A stretch of DNA of 64,000 nt from Clostridia bacterium (GTDB taxonomy: Bacteria > Bacillota > Clostridia > Oscillospirales > Acutalibacteraceae). Shown in pieces: positions 1 through 6,781 of the stretch. The number at the start of each line of letters is the position of its first letter. Position 1 is the stretch's first letter. The translations under genes and the position numbers were made by a program. The notes under the pieces were generated by a model. That model saw nothing but the letters and a program-made list of their open reading frames with translations. It was not told where the DNA came from and searched no databases. The DNA lies in contig JAFVVQ010000057.1 of the NCBI GenBank assembly GCA_017502085.1, positions 1 to 64,000 on the forward strand. The letters are read 5' to 3'.

Positions 1-70
1 CATTTCAATTGAATACGATTTTATTGGATTCATACCGCTGAACGAACTTATGCAAAAGAAAACGGCGTGA
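1..70 (+). CDS. C-terminal end of an unidentified protein (partial)
   Basis: Frame 2 of the plus strand is open from the window edge to a TGA at 68-70 and encodes about 22 residues ending in LNELMQKKTA. The stop falls inside a 9-bp hairpin, and a second hairpin with a T-tract follows at 138-166, which fits a real gene ending here. Too little is present to name the protein. It could also be a chance open frame. Confidence 0.35.
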   Translation, partial: ISIEYDFIGFIPLNELMQKKTA

Positions 71-84
71 CCGAAGTCACGCCG
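63..84 (-). terminator. Intrinsic terminator of the GH4 operon
   Basis: A perfect 9-bp stem (CGGCGTGAC/GTCACGCCG) with a 4-nt loop. Read on the minus strand it is followed by TTTTCTTTT, as expected at the end of the leftward operon that finishes with the GH4 gene. Confidence 0.7.
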
Positions 85-137
85 AACCTTGAAAATATTC
101 AATTTTCAGAAATTAAACAGAAACTGTTTTACGAACC

Positions 138-166
138 CCGCCCTAAAAAGGCGGAGCTTTTGTTTT
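138..166 (+). terminator. Possible rho-independent terminator (plus strand)
   Basis: A 5-bp CCGCC/GGCGG stem followed on the plus strand by AGCTTTTGTTTT. It would end the plus-strand gene entering from the left edge. Its T-tract overlaps the stop codon of the convergent GH4 gene. Confidence 0.45.
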
Positions 167-1454
167 AATTTTTGAAATACTGGGGAAGGAATTCCTTGTG
201 CGCTTCCTTGAGCTCGTTGAAGCAGTTGACGGTCTTTTCCCAATCGCCGACAAGGGGATGAACAAGCAGACCCTTGATTGCGTAATCGTCATCGCCTGTG
301 ATTGCGGCTTTGACCGCATACTTTTCGTATGTTTTGACAACTCTCATAAGACCGACGATATGGTCGTTGATTTTTTCTGTTACGGGTACGGGTGTTGCAC
401 CGTCGGAGCCGATAACAGCGGCAATTTCAACAATATCGTCGTCAGCCATAAAGGGCAGAGTGCCGTTGTTTTTGATGTTGACAACGTGAACGTCACGCTT
501 GTCATTTGCAAGAGAATCGATGAGCGATACTGCGGCAAGTGAATACTTGTGGCCGCCTCTCTTGTCGAGAAGTGCGGGCTTTGTGACGATTGTTTCGTCC
601 TTATACATTTCAAGAAGCTGCTCTTCGATATCCATACAAACCTGTGCTCTGGTCTGCTCGTCTTCTCTCTGATGCTGAAGCTTTGCTTCACGGCAGTAAT
701 AATACTGAAGGTATGAGGAGGGGATTGCCTGAATTGTTCTCAGGCAGTCGATTGAGAAACCGTCATCCTTGATGTTTGCCATAACTTTGGGTGAGAAGCC
801 GTTGTCGATGAGACCGGGAAGAAGTTCTTCACCGTTCTTCTTGACGGAAGTAATCCAGCTGAGGTGGTTGAGTCCGACGTAAGTGATGTCGCTGTCGAGA
901 CCGGTAATTTCCTTGATATCGTCAAGCATATCGATGGGCACGTTGCAAAGACCGATGTTCTTGACGTTTGTGTTGTTGAGGATGAACTCGGTGATGATAC
1001 CCGAGGGATTCGTGAAGTTGATGAGCCATGCATCGGGGCAGATCGCTTCGATGCGCTCGCAGATGTGTTTGATAACGGGGATTGTTCTCTGAGCTTTGAA
1101 GAAGCCGCCGATACCCGTTGTTTCCTGACCGATGAGGTTATATTTCTTGGGTATACTTTCGTCGAGATGACGGCAGGGAAGTTTGCCGACTCTGATCTGA
1201 GTCACAACGAAATCCGCACCCTGAAGGGCAGTGTCGAGGTCGTCTGTGAAAACAACCTCGCAGTCGCAGTTTGCGTTGTTGAGCATACGTACGCAAAGGT
1301 CGCCTACGATCGTTCTCTTTCTTTCGTCGATATCCATAAAGGAAATCTTCTTGAGCTTGAGGCTGTCCTTTGCCTTGAGGAAACCGTCAACGAGTTCGGG
1401 GCAATAAGTGCTGCCTGAGCCGATAACGGCAACGCTGATTTCTTTCATTGTCAA
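165..1454 (-). CDS. Glycoside hydrolase family 4 (6-phospho-beta-glucosidase type)
   Basis: A 429-residue GH4 enzyme, the usual length. GH4 enzymes are cytoplasmic and cleave phosphorylated or free glycosides by an NAD+-dependent oxidation-elimination mechanism with a divalent metal. Visible marks are the N-terminal Rossmann motif VIGSGSTYCPE, GQETTGIGG near residue 110, NPSG near 150, CNVP near 170 and NHLSW near 200. The Cys and His of the last two are the metal ligands in the family. The exact substrate (phospho-beta-glucoside, phospho-alpha-glucoside or galacturonide) cannot be read from sequence. It is the last gene of a leftward operon with a sugar kinase (9 bp upstream) and a GH109-like oxidoreductase, so it may act on a sugar phosphorylated by the kinase. 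Confidence 0.88.
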   Translation of the reverse strand: MTMKEISVAVIGSGSTYCPELVDGFLKAKDSLKLKKISFMDIDERKRTIVGDLCVRMLNNANCDCEVVFTDDLDTALQGADFVVTQIRVGKLPCRHLDESIPKKYNLIGQETTGIGGFFKAQRTIPVIKHICERIEAICPDAWLINFTNPSGIITEFILNNTNVKNIGLCNVPIDMLDDIKEITGLDSDITYVGLNHLSWITSVKKNGEELLPGLIDNGFSPKVMANIKDDGFSIDCLRTIQAIPSSYLQYYYCREAKLQHQREDEQTRAQVCMDIEEQLLEMYKDETIVTKPALLDKRGGHKYSLAAVSLIDSLANDKRDVHVVNIKNNGTLPFMADDDIVEIAAVIGSDGATPVPVTEKINDHIVGLMRVVKTYEKYAVKAAITGDDDYAIKGLLVHPLVGDWEKTVNCFNELKEAHKEFLPQYFKN

Positions 1455-1463
1455 TTACTCCCT

Positions 1464-2411
1464 TCAATTTGCATAATCCTGGAGAATCCAGTTGACACAG
1501 CCTGTTACGGGAGGCTGAGTAAGTTTGATGAACTTAAGCTTCTTGCCGCTGTTTTTTTCAGCTTTTTCAAGAAGCATATCAAGATAAGCTTTGTTATCAA
1601 GCTTGACGTTGATTGAGCCTGAAAGAACAACCTCAACCTCGCCGTCGCCGTAATTAAGCTCTCTTGAAAGCGCCGCAATAAGACGTGCACCTCTTTCAGC
1701 CATTCTCTCGCAGTATTCGAGTGCGGGTTTGTCACCCTGCTTTGCAGCTTCAAAGAAGAAGCCGACGAGAGGTCTGATATAATCGTCACCGTTTTCGCCC
1801 TCAATCTTTTCTATGAGACCGAGAAGCTCTTCACGGGAATTAAAGCCGAATTCCTTCATAACCATATCGGTGATGAGAGTCTTTTCAAGACCGAGGAAAA
1901 GTTCGTTGTAGACAAGCTCGAAAGCCTTGACAACGATATTTCCGCCGCCCGAGATATCACCCGAATAATCGCCGAGACCTGCAAGCATCATTCTCTTGCC
2001 CTCGGTGTCGATACCGTTGCAGCAAACGCCGGTGCCGCAGTTGTAACCGATTGCAGAGCCTGTTTCGGAGCCTGCTTTGACAACGATGAAGCCGTCGTTG
2101 AAAACCTCGAAATTCTCGAGACCTTTGTCACGGAGCATCTTGCACATAATATCATACTGATACTGATGGTCGATGCCTGCAAGACCCATAAGGGTGAAGC
2201 TGATTTTTGAAAGGTCGGTACCTGCTTTGCGGCAAAGCTCATTGAGACCGTCCCAGATAATCTGACTTGCGGCGGTGAAGCCGTCTTCGAGATTTTCGTG
2301 GTTGCTGCCCGGACCGGTTACGGTTTCAAGCATTTTCTTGTTTTCGTCAAAAAGGGCGAATGCGGTTTTTGTTCCGCCGCCGTCAACACCGATATAGTAT
2401 TTCATTTTCAA
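1464..2411 (-). CDS. BadF/BadG-type ATPase, N-acetylglucosamine kinase-like
   Basis: A 315-residue member of the ASKHA-fold BadF/BadG/BcrA/BcrD family. The phosphate-1 loop is at the N-terminus (GVDGGGTKTAFALFDE), a second loop (NCGTGVCCNGID) lies near residue 125, and an adenosine-type motif (VLSGSI) lies near 260. Members of this size are mostly cytoplasmic N-acetylglucosamine or related amino-sugar kinases. The absence of the Cys-rich activator features of dehydratase activators favours a sugar kinase. It sits between the GH109-like gene and GH4 with 9-13 bp gaps, so it probably phosphorylates the released sugar. The exact sugar is inferred only. Confidence 0.82.
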   Translation of the reverse strand: MKMKYYIGVDGGGTKTAFALFDENKKMLETVTGPGSNHENLEDGFTAASQIIWDGLNELCRKAGTDLSKISFTLMGLAGIDHQYQYDIMCKMLRDKGLENFEVFNDGFIVVKAGSETGSAIGYNCGTGVCCNGIDTEGKRMMLAGLGDYSGDISGGGNIVVKAFELVYNELFLGLEKTLITDMVMKEFGFNSREELLGLIEKIEGENGDDYIRPLVGFFFEAAKQGDKPALEYCERMAERGARLIAALSRELNYGDGEVEVVLSGSINVKLDNKAYLDMLLEKAEKNSGKKLKFIKLTQPPVTGCVNWILQDYAN

Positions 2412-2424
2412 TACCCCTTAAAGT

Positions 2425-3681
2425 TTATTTGTTTTCAAAAAAGTCTTCGCATACCTCGTCGAGGCAGAAGATTCCTCTGCGGTAAGGCTCACGGTCAATC
2501 CACATACCGCTTGTGAAATCGGGGAAGGGTACGGGTGCGCCACCGATCGCGATTGATGCTTCGGAAAGACAGGTGACAGCCATCCAGGTTGCTGCATCGT
2601 ATACGTCGATGGGAGGTTTGCTGTCAAGTCTGACGCTCTCCGCGAATGCACTCAGCACAAGATAGTCCATACCGCCGTGACCTTCGTGAACGCCGTCCTG
2701 CTGATATTTCTTCCAGAGAGGATGTTCGAACTGTTCGATGTAGTTATCGAAATCTTCGCCGGGATACATCCAGTTGCCGTCTTCGTGCTTTGTGAAGCCT
2801 TCGATGAAGAGAGTGTTGCCGTCTTCCATATAGATACCTTTTGTACCCTGAACCCTGTAGGCTCTGGAGTAATGTCTGGGAAGCGAGCAATCGTGAGTGA
2901 GGACGACGGTTTCACCGTTTGCACATTTGAGTACGGTGGTTACGACGTCGCCGCAATTGAAGTTATAGTTTGCAAGATCATAATCCTCGCCCTTGTTGGC
3001 TTTGATCCATTCATTGAGGCCTCTTGATTTTGTTGCAAAAGATGAAACAGCAATGTATCTGTTACCTCTGTTGATATCAAGAACTTTTGAAATGGGGCCG
3101 AGCTGATGGGTGGGATAAAGCTCGCCGTTTCTGTGCTGGAAGTTAAAAAGTCTGCCGTGACGGTTTTCTCTGCCGAGAGATATTTCATCTCTGAGATCGT
3201 GCTGATAACCGCCTTGCATATGTATGATTTCGCCGAAAAGACCCTGCTTGACCATATTATAGATAGCCATTTCTTTTCTGTCATAGCAGCAGTTTTCAAG
3301 AAGCATACAGAACTTTCCCGTTTCTTCGCTTGCACGGACCATCTGCCAGCATTCTTCAATACTTGCCGCACCGCCGACTTCCATCGCAACGTGTTTGCCT
3401 GCTCTCATTGCATCAATTGCGATTCGTGCGTGAGTGATCCATGTTGTTGCACAAAAAACTGCATCGAGGTCATCTCTTGCGAGAAGCTCTTTATAATCAA
3501 GATAAACGTCGGGAGTTGTGCCCGTCGCTTCTTCGACGATCTTTCTGCCGTTTTCGGCTCTGTCTTCATATTTGTCGCAGACTGCAGGTACTCTGACTCC
3601 GTCGCACTTGAGAAGTTCACGGAGCATTCCGCTGCCTCTGCCGCTGATGCCTATCATACCGATATTTACAAATTCTTTCAT
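2425..3681 (-). CDS. Gfo/Idh/MocA family protein, GH109-like
   Basis: A 418-residue NAD(P)-dependent Gfo/Idh/MocA protein. The ATG at 3681 is chosen because it follows GGAGGGG at good spacing; a longer in-frame extension has no ribosome site. The Rossmann motif GISGRGSG is near residue 8, EVGG near 100, and GELYPTHQLGP plus the segments GDVVTT and HDCSLPRHYSR resemble alpha-N-acetylgalactosaminidases of GH109, which use tightly bound NAD+. No signal peptide is seen, so it acts in the cytoplasm. First gene of the operon with the kinase and GH4. It may be a glycosidase or a sugar dehydrogenase; the GH109 resemblance is moderate. Confidence 0.8.
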   Translation of the reverse strand: MKEFVNIGMIGISGRGSGMLRELLKCDGVRVPAVCDKYEDRAENGRKIVEEATGTTPDVYLDYKELLARDDLDAVFCATTWITHARIAIDAMRAGKHVAMEVGGAASIEECWQMVRASEETGKFCMLLENCCYDRKEMAIYNMVKQGLFGEIIHMQGGYQHDLRDEISLGRENRHGRLFNFQHRNGELYPTHQLGPISKVLDINRGNRYIAVSSFATKSRGLNEWIKANKGEDYDLANYNFNCGDVVTTVLKCANGETVVLTHDCSLPRHYSRAYRVQGTKGIYMEDGNTLFIEGFTKHEDGNWMYPGEDFDNYIEQFEHPLWKKYQQDGVHEGHGGMDYLVLSAFAESVRLDSKPPIDVYDAATWMAVTCLSEASIAIGGAPVPFPDFTSGMWIDREPYRRGIFCLDEVCEDFFENK

Positions 3682-3707
3682 AATGTATCCCCTCCGGATA
3701 AAGGAAA

Positions 3708-3765
3708 ATGCGTACGCCCATATAAGCATACGCATCTATTATACCATTAATTTAAAAAAAGACAA
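3708..3765 (-). promoter_or_regulatory. Promoter of the GH109-like/kinase/GH4 operon with leader hairpin
   Basis: On the minus strand TTGTCT (3760-3765) and TATAAT (3738-3743) are 16 bp apart. Just after the start of transcription lies an inverted repeat ATGCGTA/TACGCAT (about 3708-3735) that could be an operator or a leader hairpin. Confidence 0.65.
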
Positions 3766-3769
3766 TTGT

Positions 3770-4303
3770 TTATTTGAAATATCTTTTAAAATATTTTCTC
3801 CATTTCAGCAGATAAACTGTAATAATCCTCGTCAGAGCGATATCGTAAGCAACAAAAGCCACACATCCCGCACCGAGAAGCATCGGCACGGCAACGGCAC
3901 CGAATTCATCGATTTCGTCAATAGCGATACCCATAACGAATATGAGGAAAAGGTATGCGGCAACCATAGTGACAACAAAGGTTACAACTTTGATTATCCA
4001 GCAGAGAGCAGTCGGCAACCTGTTTTCAAGCACGGCTTTGATTATCGGATAATACCCGAAAAATGCGATATACATCATCGCAACCTCTTTGTCGGGCACA
4101 AGCAGGAATGCGAGAATTCCGACGGCGGAGTAAACTCCGACAGCCCATTTTTTATCTATTTCGATAACGATGAAAACTATAAGTAAACCCGCAACCGCAG
4201 GCAACGCGTAGGTAAGGAACGGAATAATCGCAACCGATATCATCAGCACGAGCGACAGAGCGGAAACTATTCCTCCGATGGCACATTTTGAACTCTGTTT
4301 CAA
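3770..4303 (-). CDS. Small integral membrane protein, function unknown
   Basis: About 177 residues from a TTG start at 4303, chosen because AAAAGGTG lies 8 nt upstream; an upstream ATG in frame would overlap the J-protein gene. Five or so hydrophobic helices are visible (for example SALSLVLMISVAII near residue 14 and FVVTMVAAYLFLIFV near 120). I do not recognise a transport motif. It lies 14 bp after the J-like gene and is probably cotranscribed with it and the DUF5685 gene, so it may be the membrane partner of those two proteins. That role is inferred from position alone. Confidence 0.75.
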   Translation of the reverse strand: MKQSSKCAIGGIVSALSLVLMISVAIIPFLTYALPAVAGLLIVFIVIEIDKKWAVGVYSAVGILAFLLVPDKEVAMMYIAFFGYYPIIKAVLENRLPTALCWIIKVVTFVVTMVAAYLFLIFVMGIAIDEIDEFGAVAVPMLLGAGCVAFVAYDIALTRIITVYLLKWRKYFKRYFK

Positions 4304-4317
4304 TTTTAAAACACCTT

Positions 4318-4914
4318 TTAGCAACAGGGAATAAGATCGCCGCCCATACATTCACAGCAAGCATCGGCGCAAAGAAGGTCGCAACAACAGTCACATCCGT
4401 CACAGGTGTCGTTTCGGCGTCTGCGAGTGCTTCTGCGCTCCGTACGGTAGCCGCCGTTACGGCTGTTTATGACTTTGTTATAAGCCATCTTATACGTGTT
4501 GTTGGAAGGATCCATTCTGCTTGCGGCTGCGAAATTGTTTGCCGCTTCTTCAAGCCAGCCTCTCTTCTGCTGGACCGTCCCCTTGAGATAATACCATTGT
4601 GCATCACGGTTGTGTTCGGGAATGCCGTCGAGGATAATCTGTGCATCGTCAAGTCTGCCCGAATTGATTTTAGCCCTGATATCGGAATAATCTGAGCCGG
4701 GTGCGGTTGAATAAGCGGAATAATTGGTGTAACTGCCCGATGGCGGGGAATTCATAATGATATTGTCATATGCCTGATTGATTTCGTCCATCCTCTTTGC
4801 TGCAGAGGGACTCGGATCAGACTGATATTTTTGTGCAAGGAGTTTATAGGCTGCTTTGACCTGGTCGATCGAAGCACCGTCAGGTACTCCCAGAACGTCA
4901 TAAGGATTTCTCAT
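4318..4914 (-). CDS. J-domain-like protein with cysteine-rich tail
   Basis: A 198-residue protein. Residues 1-50 have the J-domain pattern (NPYDVLGVPDGAS, AAYKLLAQKY, INQAYDNI), but the HPD signature that activates DnaK is replaced by QSD (YQSDPS). Residues 85-150 look like a TPR-type repeat (AQWYYLKGTVQQKRGWLEEA). An Arg-rich stretch (RRSTRRRR) is followed by a tail with 11 cysteines in about 28 residues. Known J-like proteins without HPD do not stimulate Hsp70 ATPase, so this is probably a scaffold or metal-binding protein. Neighbours are the DUF5685 gene (10 bp upstream), itself Cys-rich, and a small membrane protein downstream. Confidence 0.8.
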   Translation of the reverse strand: MRNPYDVLGVPDGASIDQVKAAYKLLAQKYQSDPSPSAAKRMDEINQAYDNIIMNSPPSGSYTNYSAYSTAPGSDYSDIRAKINSGRLDDAQIILDGIPEHNRDAQWYYLKGTVQQKRGWLEEAANNFAAASRMDPSNNTYKMAYNKVINSRNGGYRTERRSTRRRRNDTCDGCDCCCDLLCADACCECMGGDLIPCC

Positions 4915-4923
4915 ATCAACACC

Positions 4924-5814
4924 TCATTCAACAACGTAATCTTTTTTCTTTTTTTGTGGCTTGTCATCGTATTTTTCAAGAACCTTTTCGGCACAGGCTG
5001 TTATGCCGTCAAGAAGTATGTTTTCGGTAATGTCATAAAATCTGTCTGTTTCAAGTGAATCAAATGCGTCGAGAACAGCACTCTGCGTGAGATTGAGCAT
5101 ACCCCGGATTTCGGAAGCGAATTCTTTTCTTTTCTGAGGAGAAGAAATATCCTTAGCTGAAAACGGGTTGAATCCGCCTTTTTTCAGATCATCCTCCAGA
5201 TCGTCGGCGGCATCGAGAATATAGACGAATCTGCCCGTCAGATATCCGATTGACTGCAGTGCTTCACGGTGCTTTTCAGGGGCGTTGAGGGCGAAAATTC
5301 TGCCCAGAGCTGATGCGGAGGGGTGCGCGGCTTCGTCAATTGAAGGAGAGGTTTTTGTTTCAGTCTCGGTCTGGAGCTTTATCGCTTCGGCAACCGCATT
5401 TTCCACGTCGGGAGCGAGCCTCGCCGCTTTACGGTGCATCAGCGCAATTGCGGGATAAATCAGTGCCGCCGCAAGTTTTGAGAAGAAGCCCTTATCGTGA
5501 AGATTATCCAGTATCTTATAATAAACCGTGATAATCACTGCGTGTGAACAGAAATCAAAAACATCCTTGCTGCCGCAAATCATACATTTTTTTGAGGGAT
5601 TATAGGGACATCTTTTGGGTGAAAAACTGCATCCCGTATCGGCACAGGCAAGACGGATAACACATGCAAGTGTAAAATCATAGCTGAGAAAAAGCTGCGC
5701 AAGGGGAGAATAATTTCTGCCGAGCGCACGGCAAAGCGAACAGTAGATTCCTCTGTAAAGCTCATAATCTTTTATTTTCATATCGGGCTTATAAGCCCTG
5801 ACATAACCCAGCAA
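4924..5814 (-). CDS. DUF5685 family protein
   Basis: A 296-residue protein matching what I know of DUF5685, found in many Clostridia and without assigned function. It begins with a TTG start six bases after GAGGT. The N-terminal part has paired cysteines (YCSLCRALG near residue 30) and a cluster SPKRCPYNPSKKCMICGSK near residues 65-85. The later part is helical and acidic (AADDLEDDLKKGGFNPF). The Cys pattern could bind Fe-S or zinc, and the helical part with the DDLEDD motif loosely recalls prenyl-chain enzymes; neither is proven. It heads the three-gene unit with the J-like and membrane proteins. Confidence 0.78.
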   Translation of the reverse strand: MLGYVRAYKPDMKIKDYELYRGIYCSLCRALGRNYSPLAQLFLSYDFTLACVIRLACADTGCSFSPKRCPYNPSKKCMICGSKDVFDFCSHAVIITVYYKILDNLHDKGFFSKLAAALIYPAIALMHRKAARLAPDVENAVAEAIKLQTETETKTSPSIDEAAHPSASALGRIFALNAPEKHREALQSIGYLTGRFVYILDAADDLEDDLKKGGFNPFSAKDISSPQKRKEFASEIRGMLNLTQSAVLDAFDSLETDRFYDITENILLDGITACAEKVLEKYDDKPQKKKKDYVVE

Positions 5815-5920
5815 ACCGAAACCTCATTTCTCTGAAAATCAGCAGAATATTCTCAATCAATCATATCATATATCATAATCACAGGAAATCGGTTAACATA
5901 TTGTAAACTTTACCGAATTA

Positions 5921-5948
5921 TTGCGTGGTTGCGCACTATCTATATAAT
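5921..5948 (+). promoter_or_regulatory. Possible promoter in the DUF5685-rpsO gap
   Basis: TTGCGT (5921-5926) and TATAAT (5943-5948) with a 16-bp spacer. It would start transcription inside the following hairpin element. The -35 box is weak, so this is tentative. Confidence 0.35.
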
Positions 5949-6039
5949 GGCGGTTGCCGTTTGTCAACCGGCTCCCCATGGGCATCTATGCCACCGCTGA
6001 CGGCAACCGCCTTGTTTTTTCGGAAGCGAAGTCGCTTCC
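5949..6039 (+). repeat. Nested inverted-repeat element with T-tract
   Basis: A perfect 12-bp inverted repeat (5949-5960 with 6000-6011) encloses a 39-nt loop that itself contains GGCAT/ATGCC, and is followed by TTGTTTTTT. Immediately after comes a second hairpin GGAAGCGA/TCGCTTCC (6022-6039). The 474-bp gap 5815-6288 between the divergent DUF5685 and rpsO genes otherwise holds only AT-rich sequence and the rpsO promoter and leader. It could be an attenuator, a small RNA or a mobile hairpin repeat. Confidence 0.55.
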
Positions 6040-6151
6040 TATTCCATACTATGCCGAAGAGCCGAATCGGTTTAGTTTAATTTGTTTAAAAATATTATTG
6101 CTTAAACCGCGAATTTCTATCATTCGGTGTGCAAAAATATTAAAAAAAGGC

Positions 6152-6180
6152 TTTACATCGTGGGAGCTTTGTGATATAAT
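6152..6180 (+). promoter_or_regulatory. rpsO promoter
   Basis: TTTACA (6152-6157) and a perfect TATAAT (6175-6180) separated by 17 bp, about 100 bp upstream of rpsO. Confidence 0.8.
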
Positions 6181-6186
6181 CTTTCT

Positions 6187-6288
6187 TGCACATGCCCGCT
6201 TCTCGGATTCCGGAGTAAGCCTTTTATGAGGAACTTCACCTGCCGATCTCTGGGGGCAGAGGCAAATATTTTAATGAGGTGAAAACAA
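6187..6288 (+). promoter_or_regulatory. rpsO leader, possible S15 autoregulatory RNA
   Basis: The roughly 100-nt untranslated leader contains two potential hairpins (CTCGGATTCCGGAG and CTGCC...GGCAG) just ahead of the ribosome site GAGGTG. Leaders of rpsO in other Bacillota bind S15 and repress their own translation. The match is by position and general structure only. Confidence 0.45.
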
Positions 6289-6552
6289 ATGACACAGGCA
6301 GAAAAGACCGCAATCATGCAGGAATATGCAACTCACGAGGGCGACACAGGTTCACCCGAAGTTCAGATCGCTGTTCTTACAAAGAGAATCAATGACCTTA
6401 CCGAGCATCTTAAGACTCACAAGAAGGACCATCACTCAAGAAGAGGCCTTCTTATGATGGTTGGTCACAGAAGAAACCTTCTTGCATATCTTCAGAAGAA
6501 GGATATTGAGCGTTACCGTTCAATCATCGCAAGACTCGGCATCCGTAAATAA
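6289..6552 (+). CDS. rpsO: 30S ribosomal protein S15
   Basis: 87 residues, the normal S15 length, preceded by GAGGTG. Typical S15 stretches are visible: [16 protein letters not shown] near residue 16, [15 protein letters not shown] near 40, and [10 protein letters not shown] near 60. It binds 16S rRNA and helps assemble the platform of the 30S subunit. It is followed by a terminator and then pnp, the conserved rpsO-pnp order of many bacteria. Confidence 0.98.
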   Translation: MTQAEKTAIMQEYATHEGDTGSPEVQIAVLTKRINDLTEHLKTHKKDHHSRRGLLMMVGHRRNLLAYLQKKDIERYRSIIARLGIRK

Positions 6553-6563
6553 TTTTCGCAAGA

Positions 6564-6603
6564 ACAAGCAGGCAGGATTCCTTTTTCCCGCCTGCTTTGT
6601 TGC
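6564..6603 (+). terminator. Terminator or attenuator between rpsO and pnp
   Basis: GCAGGC and GCCTGC form a stem with flanking pairs, followed by TTTGTTG. It separates rpsO from the pnp leader. Confidence 0.6.
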
Positions 6604-6655
6604 GTTAATTAAGGCGTTATTTCAGCATCAGTTACGGCACAAAAAAGCATCCTTT

Positions 6656-6749
6656 CAGGTGGCCGGATTAACGGTTTTAGCAGTGAATCGAGTTTCCGAA
6701 ACCGCATTTTTGTTCGGGAGTTGGATTTATTGCTAAGCCGGGCCGCCTG
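6656..6749 (+). promoter_or_regulatory. Structured 5' leader of pnp
   Basis: CAGGTGGCCGG (6656-6666) can pair with CCGGGCCGCCTG (6738-6749) with one bulge and one G-U pair, closing a domain that contains the hairpin CGGTTTT/GAAACCG (6672-6704). It ends 32 nt before the pnp start. In Escherichia coli the pnp leader is a processed hairpin used in autoregulation; a similar role here is inferred. Confidence 0.5.
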
Positions 6750-6781
6750 TGGAAATAAAAAATTACAGAGAGGTATTACAA

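Noticed and set aside
3106-3750. 214-residue plus-strand frame
   Set aside because: Antisense shadow of the GH109-like gene; no start signal and it crosses that gene's promoter.
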